Source of the DNA: a virus
Length of the DNA stretch: 45,615 nt
IMG/VR virus record: IMGVR_UViG_3300049181_000084
Coordinates: 1 to 45,615 of that record
Strand: one strand, 5' to 3'
Position numbers and translations under genes: made by a program
The notes under the pieces: model-generated
Seen by the model: the letters and a program-made list of their open reading frames with translations, nothing else
Told to the model about the DNA's origin: nothing
Databases searched by the model: none
Shown: positions 39,732 through 45,615 of the stretch, one piece after another
Layout: each line of letters opens with the position of its first letter
How positions within the stretch are numbered: position 1 is the stretch's first letter

Positions 39732-40088
39732 TTATTCCATCCAGGAATATTTTTTTTCTTTTGGCTTAATCCCTAGCCATTCGCTAAAAGTTAGACCTGA
39801 TTCAGAATTTAACCAATCTCTATATCTTCTTTTTGAGGCTGTCATTTTCTCAATTGGCGGTTTGTAATTAAATGATTCAAGATATTGTACTTCCCATGTT
39901 GGGTGACATGGCGAAGGTTCAACAGTTTTTTTGTCATAAAAATGAACACCAATATAGCCTCCCATATCTTTTGTTATTACCCCCTTTTTGCCGTCAACAA
40001 TAACTTCACGATGCATTTCAGCAGGAACACCATATCTGTTTTTTATGTATTCAAATTCTGTACTTTCTGAATCTTCAAGTCCTTTCAT
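39732..40088 (-). CDS. Hypothetical 118-residue protein
   Basis: MKGLEDSESTEFEYIKNRYG, then VIVDGKKGVITKDMGGYIGVHFYDKKTVEPSPCHPTWEVQYLESF (a beta-barrel-like stretch) and a helical C-terminus (SKRRYRDWLNSESGLTFSEWLG). Looks like a small beta-domain with a helix-turn end. ATGA overlap with ninG indicates co-expression. No named family. Confidence 0.6.
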   Translation of the reverse strand: MKGLEDSESTEFEYIKNRYGVPAEMHREVIVDGKKGVITKDMGGYIGVHFYDKKTVEPSPCHPTWEVQYLESFNYKPPIEKMTASKRRYRDWLNSESGLTFSEWLGIKPKEKKYSWME

Positions 40089-40504
40089 TTCTTAATTAAT
40101 TTTAGTTTCTCTGTGTATTCTTTGATTAGTAAGTCAAGGGTAAAGGCATCGGGTGCGAATTCGTTATTCTTTTTCCATTCCAGTTTATCAAGAATACCTA
40201 CACCATGCTTTCTGATTAAAGCAATTGTAAAAGCTGGTTTATTCCCTTCCTGCATGCAATTACAAGCGTAACATTGAACCTCAGTATTAGCCTCTTCCCA
40301 TCTTACTGACAAGTGTCTCCGGCTCCAGTAGTGACCACAATGTAAATTCTTTGGATCATCTCTTTTGCCACATGTAAAGCACCTAGCAAGTCCATTGTTA
40401 TCAAGATCTCTGTACCGGATATACAGAGAGTAAACTGTGTCTAATTTTTTAATTAGTGCTGATTTACTCTTTTGCTTTGGAAGCTTTTGTTTCTTTGGAC
40501 ACAT
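40085..40504 (-). CDS. ninG: NinG/Rap-like recombination protein
   Basis: 139 residues. The zinc-binding and HNH-like core is clear: RCFTCGKRDD at 41-50, NLHCGHYWSRRHLSVRW at 53-69 and VQCYACNCMQEGNK at 76-89, matching the NinG family, which assists branched-DNA processing in lambda recombination. Cysteines 42, 45, 56, 78 and 81 probably coordinate zinc. It follows the tRNA-like RNA region. Confidence 0.85.
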   Translation of the reverse strand: MCPKKQKLPKQKSKSALIKKLDTVYSLYIRYRDLDNNGLARCFTCGKRDDPKNLHCGHYWSRRHLSVRWEEANTEVQCYACNCMQEGNKPAFTIALIRKHGVGILDKLEWKKNNEFAPDAFTLDLLIKEYTEKLKLIKK

Positions 40505-40524
40505 CAGGGTAAGAGGTTTAAAAT

Positions 40525-40545
40525 GTGACCTGATTCAGCGGTCAC
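40525..40545. other. Hairpin upstream of ninG
   Basis: GTGACC (40525-40530) pairs with GGTCAC (40540-40545) around 9 bases; on the minus strand the base after the stem is ATTTT. It lies 20 bp before the ninG start and after the RNA cluster. It could end the RNA transcript or shape the ninG leader. Confidence 0.5.
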
Positions 40546-40620
40546 CCCTTAGACTAACTTCAATTAAGTAACCTCACTCGGTATTAGTCAGAACGGGTTC
40601 AAAACATTGTGTCGTTACCC

Positions 40621-40734
40621 TGTAGAGAGAGCCTGATTCGAACAGGCATTATCATTTCCATATGAACCACGAATCGAACGTGCTATTTACCAGGTTTTTC
40701 CTGGGTAAGCGTCTACCAATTCCGCCATCTCTCT
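40621..40734 (-). ncRNA. tRNA-like RNA 1 (Leu/Ser-type, abnormal anticodon arm)
   Basis: On the minus strand: 7-bp acceptor AGAGAGA/TCTCTCT, then TGGCGGAATTGGTAGACGC, which is the exact D-arm context of bacterial tRNA-Leu, and a T-arm GCCTG-TTCGAAT-CAGGC. The anticodon stem TTACC/GGTAA encloses 12 bases (CAGGAAAAACCT) that pair internally and lack the needed T33 arrangement. A second T-arm-like hairpin (CACG-TTCGATT-CGTG) lies in the long variable region. Looks like a tRNA-derived RNA that cannot decode normally. Confidence 0.6.
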
Positions 40735-40740
40735 ATATTT

Positions 40741-40760
40741 GTCCGCTACTATTCCCGGAC
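40741..40760. other. Hairpin between the two tRNA-like RNAs
   Basis: GTCCG (40741-40745) pairs with CGGAC (40756-40760) across a 10-base loop. It separates tRNA-like 1 from a stretch 40761-40852 that has a T-loop-like TTTGAAT and a terminal GCCA but no cloverleaf I can close. Confidence 0.45.
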
Positions 40761-40852
40761 TGGTCAACCAATCGTATGGCTGGCAACTTAGATTCAAACC
40801 GACATATCTCTAAGTGAAACTTTATTCTTATTGCGCAATTAGTCAGTCACTT

Positions 40853-40931
40853 TGAAGAGTAGAAAGGGTTTGAACCTTCATGTATTGTTACTGGCCAGCC
40901 AATACGTTTTTCCAACTTAAACTACTACTCT
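40853..40931 (-). ncRNA. tRNA-like RNA 2 (abnormal anticodon loop)
   Basis: On the minus strand: acceptor AGAGTAG/CTACTCT (7 bp), TA, D-arm GTTT-AAGTTGGAA-AAAC, anticodon stem TATTG/CAATA, T-arm GAAGG-TTCAAAC-CCTTT. The loop in the anticodon arm is 12 bases (GCTGGCCAGTAA) rather than 7 and contains a CTGGCCAG palindrome. All other helices are normal in length, so the difference is limited to the decoding loop. It shares the 12-base loop length with tRNA-like 1. Confidence 0.6.
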
Positions 40932-40952
40932 ATTATTTGTACCGTGCATCTT

Positions 40953-40967
40953 CACACGGGTTAAACC
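40953..40967. repeat. 15-bp direct repeat, right copy, flanking the 165-residue gene
   Basis: CACACGGGTTAAACC, identical with 41518-41532. The first bases pair with CCGTG at 40942-40946 to form a hairpin. The copy abuts the stop codon of the gene at 40968. Confidence 0.7.
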
Positions 40968-41465
40968 TTATTTGAATGTTTTATTAATATCTAATACTAA
41001 GCCTTTTTCTATAAGTCCAAATACATCGAAATGCCATTCGAATAATTTTTGAAACATCTCTAATTGATTGCTTACATGTATAGCCTGATCTATATATAAG
41101 GAAAAGGCTTGACCGTCAAAATAAAACGAACCTCTTTTTTTATACACCCCTTGATCTGGGTTTGTAATTTTAAAATGTAATTGATGTGGTTGATTATGAT
41201 ATGTAATTTCCGATAACATTACATTGTTGATGCCTAAGCTAATTTTAAACAATTCAAGAATCGGTACAAATCTTTCTCCATTATGCTCTACTTCCTCTAT
41301 AAGATCTGAAAGAGGTCTTAGTGTTATTTTTCTATCAAAAAAACCATCTACAAAAAGCATGATAATTGCAGCATGTAGCTCTTTGAATATATCTCCTTTT
41401 TGATATGGATATATTTTTACACCATAAGGCAAATAAGGGGCAATATGTGTTAATTCTATTTTCAT
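40968..41465 (-). CDS. Hypothetical 165-residue protein in a repeat-flanked cassette
   Basis: MKIELTHIAPYLPYGVKIYPYQKG begins it; the phrase HIAPYLPYGLK is one I associate with small Bacteroidetes phage proteins of unknown function. It continues with ITLRPLSDLIEEVEHNGERFVPILELFKI and ends VLDINKTFK; beta-rich and soluble. The gene lies exactly between two 15-bp direct repeats, with tRNA-like RNAs on the downstream side and a structured element upstream. Confidence 0.65.
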   Translation of the reverse strand: MKIELTHIAPYLPYGVKIYPYQKGDIFKELHAAIIMLFVDGFFDRKITLRPLSDLIEEVEHNGERFVPILELFKISLGINNVMLSEITYHNQPHQLHFKITNPDQGVYKKRGSFYFDGQAFSLYIDQAIHVSNQLEMFQKLFEWHFDVFGLIEKGLVLDINKTFK

Positions 41466-41517
41466 ATTTGTTTATTTTTTGAATCCGTGGAGGGTTGCGA
41501 TCCCTCTTAATGTCGCA

Positions 41518-41532
41518 CACACGGGTTAAACC
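41518..41532. repeat. 15-bp direct repeat, left copy
   Basis: CACACGGGTTAAACC. It is the end of a structured element at 41481-41532: AATCCGTG (41482-41489) pairs with CACGGGTT, enclosing GAGGG-TTGCGAT-CCCTC. Read on the plus strand all pairs form with one G-T wobble. Confidence 0.6.
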
Positions 41533-41551
41533 AGGCCTTTCTAAAACCTTG

Positions 41552-41728
41552 TTAATTATTTTTACTTGCAGCTTTCTCAGCAAACAGTAGAAATATAATC
41601 AAAGACAAGTTGGTTAAGATTATCTTTCCCAAGAGTACAGTAGGAAACCATATTACAATTACAAGAAGGATAAACATTAGAAGTACACTTAATCCTCCAA
41701 TGACTTCAATTTTTGATTTTAAATCCAT
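41552..41728 (-). CDS. 58-residue membrane protein
   Basis: ATG at 41728, TAA at 41552. MDLKSKIEVIGGLSVLLMFIL starts a span (about 12-32) and a second follows (about 37-50: IILTNLSLIIFLLFA); the end is EKAASKNN. Two-span topology. It sits between the exonuclease and the repeat-flanked gene. Function unknown. Confidence 0.6.
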   Translation of the reverse strand: MDLKSKIEVIGGLSVLLMFILLVIVIWFPTVLLGKIILTNLSLIIFLLFAEKAASKNN

Positions 41729-41794
41729 AATATCTTTTCTCTTTTTAAATAAATCCCCGGCTGGTCAACTACTCCAACCGGAGATAACTAAACC

Positions 41795-42487
41795 CTAACT
41801 TAATTTATGCTTTAACAATGCTTTTGTATACAGCTCTTTCACGAGTTCTGATACCTCTGTAATTCTTTCTCTGATAGCTGTTATAATCTCTTCGTTTCGC
41901 TCAACCCGGACAATAAAGATTTTTAGTTTGTCTTCATTTACTCTCGGATCGTAGCTTATGAAATCGCACCACTTCCGGCTAGTAACCATCATGTTACCCT
42001 GAACCTGGAACAAGTATTTATCAGGAACCTTGTTGCTTAAAATGTATTCAATATGGTTTGCAGGATTGAAAGGACATTTAACTTCAATTATACCATCATC
42101 ACCGACCAGGCCATCAGGAGTACCACCGGCAAATTCTCCGAATTCAATAAAATCAGCTGGCGTAACTTTGTTACCTGTTTCCTCCTCATATTTTTTTATT
42201 GCTTCGGCTTCCATGTTTGACCCCCAGGTCATAGCCTGAGATTCTACAACATGTGGAGCATTAGTTAGAAGTTCAGCGACCTTTTCGTATACATATTTCA
42301 TGCACTCTGTGCCGAATCTTTTTTCTCCTTTGCCTTTCTGCATCATGTTTTCATACCTGGAAGATGTTAGTTTGCCAAGTCTTTTTTGGTGCCATTCATC
42401 CCGTGAAGTTGTTACTTCGGCTGAATCTTCATTGTAATTTATGCTATCAAGTTGCTCATTAAGCAGGTCGAAAATATCAGAGGCCAT
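41795..42487 (-). CDS. YqaJ/lambda-exo-like recombination nuclease
   Basis: 230 residues. Motifs of the PD-(D/E)XK fold: RDEWHQKRLGKLTSSRY at 29-45, WGSNMEAEAIKKYEEETG at 88-105, GGTPDGLVGDDGIIEVKCP at 121-139 (Asp125, Glu135, Lys137) and YLFQVQGNMMV. It is a 5'-to-3' exonuclease of the YqaJ family and works with the annealing protein encoded just upstream (11-bp overlap). Confidence 0.9.
   Translation of the reverse strand: MASDIFDLLNEQLDSINYNEDSAEVTTSRDEWHQKRLGKLTSSRYENMMQKGKGEKRFGTECMKYVYEKVAELLTNAPHVVESQAMTWGSNMEAEAIKKYEEETGNKVTPADFIEFGEFAGGTPDGLVGDDGIIEVKCPFNPANHIEYILSNKVPDKYLFQVQGNMMVTSRKWCDFISYDPRVNEDKLKIFIVRVERNEEIITAIRERITEVSELVKELYTKALLKHKLS
42438..42450 (-). promoter_or_regulatory. 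Extra copy of the 13-bp motif inside yqaJ
   Basis: Minus strand TTGATAGCATAAA within the coding sequence near residue 14-17 of the exonuclease. An out-of-frame ATG is 39 bp downstream but opens only a short frame. It may be chance. Confidence 0.35.
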
Positions 42488-43001
42488 AGACGTTATAGAT
42501 TTGGCTTATTTCATCATTATTTAAATCACTCCCGAATATTCTACCAAGTGCTTTCGCTGCGTTAGAAACTGCAAAAGATTTAGCTGCTGGTATATTCATG
42601 TGTAGAGCTTTCGCTTTTATCTTGTCGAATTCTAAAGGGTTTGCTCCTTGTTCCAATTGAATTGGAACTGCTCCAACTCCGGCATATGTAAGCCATTCTT
42701 TTAAAATGGGGTGGAATACTTTTAATTGAACCGACACGACAACACTGTTTCCGATAATATGTGGCTGTCCGTTCATTTCAACCTGGTACACTCCAAAGAA
42801 TGATCTTAGAAGTGATTCAACTATCCTTATCGGCAAATACTTTGCGTTCTGTGCGTGCTTGTTTACCTTTACCCACTCTAGTTTTGGTGGCTTATTCAGG
42901 TAGTTATTAAATTGCAGGAGTACCGGAAAAGTAGGATTAAGATCTTTAGAGATCATTTGTAAATCCACTTCTTGCTTTTCTGTTTTGGTTATAGCAGTCA
43001 T
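42477..43001 (-). CDS. Rad52-like single-strand annealing protein
   Basis: 174 residues. YLPIRIVESLLRSFFGVYQVEM followed by VVSVQLKVFHPILKEWLTYAGVGAVPIQ and AKSFAVSNAAKALGRIFGSDLN resembles the Rad52/Sak line of phage annealing proteins, in which a late Ala-rich helix (KSxAxxxAxKxxGxxFG) is conserved. It would anneal strands resected by the adjacent YqaJ nuclease. Family placement (Rad52, RecT or Erf) needs a profile search. Confidence 0.65.
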   Translation of the reverse strand: MTAITKTEKQEVDLQMISKDLNPTFPVLLQFNNYLNKPPKLEWVKVNKHAQNAKYLPIRIVESLLRSFFGVYQVEMNGQPHIIGNSVVVSVQLKVFHPILKEWLTYAGVGAVPIQLEQGANPLEFDKIKAKALHMNIPAAKSFAVSNAAKALGRIFGSDLNNDEISQIYNVYGL

Positions 43002-43014
43002 AAAAAAAAGTTTA

Positions 43015-43179
43015 TTACTCGTTTATAGATTTGATTAGAGCTTTGTTTTTATCTTTCAGAATCTTATAATATGCTTCCTTGTATTCTTTGTGATCGAAAC
43101 ATATTATTTTATCCCATAAGCCTTTCGGTGTTGGCTTATCATTGATTATTGCATCAGCAAGCTTTTCGTACAGACTCAT
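43015..43179 (-). CDS. 54-residue hypothetical protein
   Basis: ATG at 43179, TAA at 43015. MSLYEKLADAIINDKPTPKG then LWDKIICFDHKEYKEAYYKIL; charged and helical. It overlaps the upstream gene by 26 bp. Unidentified. Confidence 0.6.
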   Translation of the reverse strand: MSLYEKLADAIINDKPTPKGLWDKIICFDHKEYKEAYYKILKDKNKALIKSINE

Positions 43180-43381
43180 TTATGTAGTATTTAATCATGT
43201 CGTTTTCCACAAGACCATCAAACACCCAACTTTCTTTATGTATCAGACCGGTATCAATTCCAAGTTCATTAAAAATGTCTGTTACTTCCTTAGATACATT
43301 CCTATTGTAAGGAGCAGCCGGAGCAACATTGGCCTCAGAGATCCTCCGCATGTACCTTATAAATTGTTCTGCTGTGATCAT
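43154..43381 (-). CDS. 75-residue hypothetical protein
   Basis: MITAEQFIRYMRRISEANVAPAAPYNRNV then a helical C-terminus (TGLIHKESWVFDGLVENDMIKYYI). Early operon, short gap to the upstream stop. No family recognised. Confidence 0.6.
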   Translation of the reverse strand: MITAEQFIRYMRRISEANVAPAAPYNRNVSKEVTDIFNELGIDTGLIHKESWVFDGLVENDMIKYYINESVRKAC

Positions 43382-43384
43382 GGC

Positions 43385-43648
43385 TTATTCTCCTTTAGCT
43401 TTTTTAATGGCTGATTGTGCATTTCTAATGGCTTGTGACTTTGAAAAACCATCCATTGAGTAAGCATACTTTACAAGTTTTTCCAAAGCCTCCAGCAACT
43501 CCGGAGCCGCTGCATTTAATCTCTGTCTCGCCTGTATGTCTTTGTTCTTACAAAGCGGTTCAGACATTTCTTTATAGGTTGGTACTTTACCCGTAGTTTC
43601 TCCGAGCTGTACACCTGGGAATGATTTTTTATATGTTGGCTGGTTCAT
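43385..43648 (-). CDS. Phage small protein with AAPELLEAL motif
   Basis: 87 residues. RQRLNAAAPELLEALEKLV followed by a helix with QAIRNAQSAIKKA is a motif shared by many small phage proteins of unknown role (the A-A-P-E-L-L-E-A-L family). TAATG coupling with the upstream gene. Confidence 0.7.
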   Translation of the reverse strand: MNQPTYKKSFPGVQLGETTGKVPTYKEMSEPLCKNKDIQARQRLNAAAPELLEALEKLVKYAYSMDGFSKSQAIRNAQSAIKKAKGE

Positions 43649-43902
43649 TACTCATGTTCTCCTTTTCTTTTTTCGTAGTTTTTATGGTGCAAAAACTCTC
43701 TGACTTTCTCTCTGTAATATTCTATCAGTTCCGGTTCTACCTCTTCTCCATCCGCAGTATTGATAGTAATTGCTTGTGAATGATTGCACAATTCATAACC
43801 TATAGTTACATATCGACCAGATACCAATACCTCACACTCTTCTTCAGTTACAGTGTAGCGAGGAAGTACTACCTGAGTTTGTTTGTTAAGGGTAGCTGTC
43901 AT
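43648..43902 (-). CDS. 84-residue hypothetical protein
   Basis: MTATLNKQTQVVLPRYTVTEEECEVLV, then beta-like segments (RYVTIGYELCNHSQAITIN) and a basic end (REKVREFLHHKNYEKRKGEHE). Shares TEEEC with the 38187-38459 protein. Unidentified. Confidence 0.6.
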   Translation of the reverse strand: MTATLNKQTQVVLPRYTVTEEECEVLVSGRYVTIGYELCNHSQAITINTADGEEVEPELIEYYREKVREFLHHKNYEKRKGEHE

Positions 43903-43907
43903 CGTTT

Positions 43908-44114
43908 CTAAGTTCTGAATCTTTCTAGTTGACGGATTTTGTATCTGAGGGCAAAAATCAACAGGTCTTTATCAGAAATATCCTTTCCGTTTACTGCTTC
44001 TTTGATAAGATATTCCCAGGCATCTAAGTATTGCCATTTTTTAGGCTTCACCTGATACTCAAAATGTTTGACTTGCTGCTCAAAATCCGCTTCAAGGAAT
44101 TGTAAAATATCCAT
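43908..44114 (-). CDS. 68-residue hypothetical protein
   Basis: MDILQFLEADFEQQVKHFEYQVKPKKWQYLDAWEYLIKEAVN, ending IFALRYKIRQLERFRT; helical, aromatic and basic. It follows the small DNA-binding protein and is second in the early operon. Unidentified. Confidence 0.6.
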   Translation of the reverse strand: MDILQFLEADFEQQVKHFEYQVKPKKWQYLDAWEYLIKEAVNGKDISDKDLLIFALRYKIRQLERFRT

Positions 44115-44130
44115 AGCGGTTTTTTTATAA

Positions 44131-44313
44131 TTATGCTGTCAGACCTTTATATAGTAAATCGATTATTACAGCGTTCTCAGCTACACGCTTACCTTTTATA
44201 GCGGTTAACTCCCCAGCTCTTTTTGCAATGGCTTTTTTTAGGTCTTCTGGAACGCGACTTGGCATTTGAACATAATTTGTTACATTTGCGCCTGAATCAG
44301 AATGTGTATTCAT
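44131..44313 (-). CDS. Small ribbon-helix-helix-like regulator, first early gene
   Basis: 60 residues from ATG at 44313: MNTHSDSGANVTNYVQMPSRVPEDLKKAIAKRAGE, with a strand (NYVQMPSRV) followed by two helices (PEDLKKAIAKRAGELTA, VAENAVIIDLLYKGL), the arrangement of Arc/CopG proteins. An ATG at 44367 is in frame but lies upstream of the promoter box at 44342-44349, so it is unlikely to be used. It is the first gene of the leftward early operon and is preceded by the shared operator. Confidence 0.65.
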   Translation of the reverse strand: MNTHSDSGANVTNYVQMPSRVPEDLKKAIAKRAGELTAIKGKRVAENAVIIDLLYKGLTA

Positions 44314-44314
44314 A

Positions 44315-44349
44315 GTATTGCTGTTTTTGCTATCATTGATACAAATATA
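44315..44349 (-). promoter_or_regulatory. Early promoter and operator of the leftward operon
   Basis: On the minus strand TATATTTG (44342-44349) fits TAnnTTTG exactly, with a TTG about 20 bp upstream of it. The operator 44315-44342 follows (imperfect dyad GTATT...GATAC, interior ATAGCAAAAACAGCAATAC) and nearly matches 1972-2002. It lies 2 bp before the ATG at 44313. The CI-like repressor is divergently encoded from 44407. Confidence 0.7.
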
Positions 44350-44406
44350 TATCCATTTTGATTCCATGTCAATTTAAAAAGGAAATATTTTGGAAGTATT
44401 TTTTGT

Positions 44407-44817
44407 ATGGAAGACAAAGAAATGAATCCACGAACGCCAAAAGACCGAAGGTTCCTGGAGGTGATAGCGGAGTTAATTCAGAATGGTACTGTTAAAAGCG
44501 GAAGAGCTTTACTAATGGAATTAAAGATTGATAATCTGACTTTGCTTAACAGGCTAAAGAAGGGGGATTTTTCTGTGCAGGATGAATATGTTACTCGCCT
44601 TTCAGAAAGGTATAATATAAGTGAAGAATGGATAAAAGCAGGTACAGGTGAAAAGTACACAGTCAATCAGGTAACACCTGAAGCAATTGAGGCGTTAAAG
44701 AATGAGTTGTCTAAATTAAAAAAGGAATTAGAAAATAAGGATAAAATACTTTCAGAGGTTTTAATGGAAAACAGGGAGTTAAGAAAGAGATTAGACAGTT
44801 CTAATCCCAATTCTTAA
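44407..44817 (+). CDS. CI-like repressor with C-terminal coiled coil
   Basis: 136 residues. Residues about 13-85 are a Cro/C1-like HTH (RALLMELKIDNLTLLNRLKKGDFSV, then RLSERYNISEEWIKAGTGEKY, the Y.i...W...G.GeM end typical of Bacteroidetes repressors). Residues 96-131 form a coiled coil (ELSKLKKELENKDKILSEVLMENRELRKRL). No S24 peptidase part, so induction would be through an antirepressor rather than RecA cleavage, which suits the AntA gene. It likely binds the two shared operators. Confidence 0.75.
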   Translation: MEDKEMNPRTPKDRRFLEVIAELIQNGTVKSGRALLMELKIDNLTLLNRLKKGDFSVQDEYVTRLSERYNISEEWIKAGTGEKYTVNQVTPEAIEALKNELSKLKKELENKDKILSEVLMENRELRKRLDSSNPNS

Positions 44818-44952
44818 TTTTAATTCAGTATTTTCATTTTTTACTTTTTCGATTTGTTCGTCCTTTTCTTTAATAGCTAGTTTAATTTGCTTAATTTCTT
44901 CCAGTAGATTCTGGCACTCCTTTAGATGGTTGGATTGGGGGTTGTGTTTCAT
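44791..44952 (-). CDS. 53-residue coiled-coil protein, antisense to the repressor end
   Basis: ATG at 44952, TAA at 44791. MKHNPQSNHLKECQNLLEEI then KDEQIEKVKNENTELKLRI. The last part resembles the repressor coiled coil KDKILSEVLMENRELRKRL with the same register. It overlaps the repressor gene convergently by 27 bp. A -7-like box TAATTTTG lies at 44971-44978. It might form heterodimers with the repressor; this is an inference. Confidence 0.5.
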   Translation of the reverse strand: MKHNPQSNHLKECQNLLEEIKQIKLAIKEKDEQIEKVKNENTELKLRIGIRTV

Positions 44953-45012
44953 AAAAATGCCTTAATAAAACAAAATTAAACTAATACATCACATTCAGTT
45001 TGCGGTTTTAAT

Positions 45013-45049
45013 GTTTTAACACATATTAAAAAAAATAATTGTGTTTAAC
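45013..45049. promoter_or_regulatory. Inverted repeat before integrase
   Basis: GTTTTAACACA (45013-45023) and TGTGTTTAAC (45040-45049) are imperfect inverted copies separated by 16 bp. The stretch 44953-45103 is AT-rich and holds the divergent promoters of int and the 53-residue gene. Possible operator. Confidence 0.5.
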
Positions 45050-45103
45050 CTATTTTTTAATAATAATTCTAAATAAAAAGCATTATATACAAATTACAAT
45101 TTT

Positions 45104-45615
45104 ATGGGTGTAACTGTTCGCCTTCTTAATCCGGAATTTAAGTATACGAAGATTCAAATTGATATAAATTGGAGCGGAAACAGGCATCAATTTAGTACAG
45201 ACTTTCAGATCCCTCCAGATGCCTTTATACCAGCACCGACCAAAAAGCATAAAGCCTCAATTGATCCAAGAAACAAAGAGTTAAAAAGCTATGGTGTGTT
45301 GTTAAATGACTTACTTGTAAGCATTGACAAAGTGTTTAACATATATTCATTGGTACATAAAAGAGTGCCAACCAAAAAGGAGTTAATAGAAGCCTTAAAG
45401 CCTAAAGAATCAGAGGAAATACATGAATACACTCCACCTAAATCAGATTTCTTTGAAATATATGAGGAGTTTTTAAAGGAGCTTCCAAGCCGGACAACAA
45501 AATCCGGATTAATGAGAAAAACAACTATAAACCATTATGTTTCCCTAGGGAATACACTTAGAGAGTTTGAAAAGAAAGCAAAATTTCCTCTTGATATAAG
45601 TAAAATCAATAAGGT
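45104..45615 (+). CDS. int: Tyrosine recombinase (integrase), N-terminal part, continues at position 4
   Basis: Residues 1-136 before the shared stretch: MGVTVRLLNPEFKYTKIQIDIN, an arm-binding-like beta domain (YTKIQIDINWSGNRHQFSTD), then PTKKHKASIDPRNKELKSYGVLL and a helical core-binding domain beginning near YEEFLKELPSRTTKSGL. The frame runs in phase into the ATG at 45512 and on through the repeat into the segment at 1-853. Full length 414 is normal for this family. Start at 45104 follows a long AT-rich leader. Confidence 0.85.
   Translation, partial: MGVTVRLLNPEFKYTKIQIDINWSGNRHQFSTDFQIPPDAFIPAPTKKHKASIDPRNKELKSYGVLLNDLLVSIDKVFNIYSLVHKRVPTKKELIEALKPKESEEIHEYTPPKSDFFEIYEEFLKELPSRTTKSGLMRKTTINHYVSLGNTLREFEKKAKFPLDISKINK
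45499..45615. repeat. Terminal direct repeat (assembly overlap of a circle)
   Basis: 117 bp identical with 4-120 on the same strand; base 3 differs from 45498. The repeat lies inside the integrase gene and its removal leaves a single intact gene. This is the signature of a circular or circularly permuted genome, not of biological terminal repeats. Confidence 0.85.

Noticed and set aside
40761-40852. Third tRNA in the RNA cluster
   Set aside because: A T-loop-like segment, a GCCA end and several hairpins occur, but no acceptor stem with D and anticodon arms can be closed.
42438-42450. Late promoter inside yqaJ
   Set aside because: One motif copy inside a coding region with only a 10-codon frame downstream; the 39-bp distance to an ATG may be chance.
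44314-44367. Longer start of the early RHH-like protein
   Set aside because: The extended N-terminus lies upstream of the -7 box and operator, so it would not be in the main transcript.
1-45615. CRISPR array, retroelement (DGR) or transposase
   Set aside because: No regularly spaced repeats, no reverse transcriptase and no DDE or MuA/MuB proteins are seen; the Mu-like character is limited to virion genes.

Overview
The window is the complete genome of a temperate tailed phage (or excised prophage) of a Bacteroidetes host, written as a linear cut of a circle. Bases 4-120 recur exactly at 45499-45615, and joining the ends restores one intact integrase gene, so the unique circle is about 45.5 kb. 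The host call rests on AT-rich DNA, almost no Shine-Dalgarno sequences, promoter boxes of the Bacteroidetes TAnnTTTG type, an IntDOT-like integrase, and a cargo protein ending in a likely type IX secretion sorting domain. The virion genes are of Mu-like myovirus type (contractile sheath, tube, gp25, baseplate J), but no transposase is present; integration would be by tyrosine recombinase.

Lysogeny region (about 44.1-45.6 kb, continuing at 0-2.3 kb): a CI-like repressor and the integrase read rightward. A small DNA-binding protein and an AntA-type antirepressor read leftward from two promoters that share a closely similar operator. Early and replication region (44.1 down to about 30.1 kb, all leftward): a Rad52-like annealing protein with a YqaJ exonuclease, a tRNA-like RNA cluster, NinG, a PP-loop ATPase, SSB, a replication initiator that carries a likely iteron origin inside its gene, a DnaC-like loader, a DnaA domain-IV-like protein, and a long chain of very small genes joined by ATGA or TAATG overlaps.

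Late region (30.0 down to 2.9 kb, leftward): terminase subunits, a Mu gp36-like connector, portal, Mu F-like head protein, tail completion proteins, then baseplate J, baseplate I and a fibre, then prohead protease and capsid, then sheath, tube, frameshifted chaperone, tape measure, hub, spike, gp25, fibres, and finally the lysis genes (holin candidates, a DUF5675 protein and a probable single-molecule spanin). A 13-bp motif recurs upstream of four late genes, three times at exactly the same distance from the start codon, and may be a late promoter element.

One cassette (20.0-21.3 kb) is inserted against the direction of the late operon. It has its own repeated promoter-like element and encodes two secreted proteins, one with a T9SS-like C-terminus, which looks like a lysogenic-conversion cargo. 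This cassette, the tRNA-like cluster at 40.6-40.95 kb and the phased iterons at 37.2-37.56 kb are the most interesting parts.
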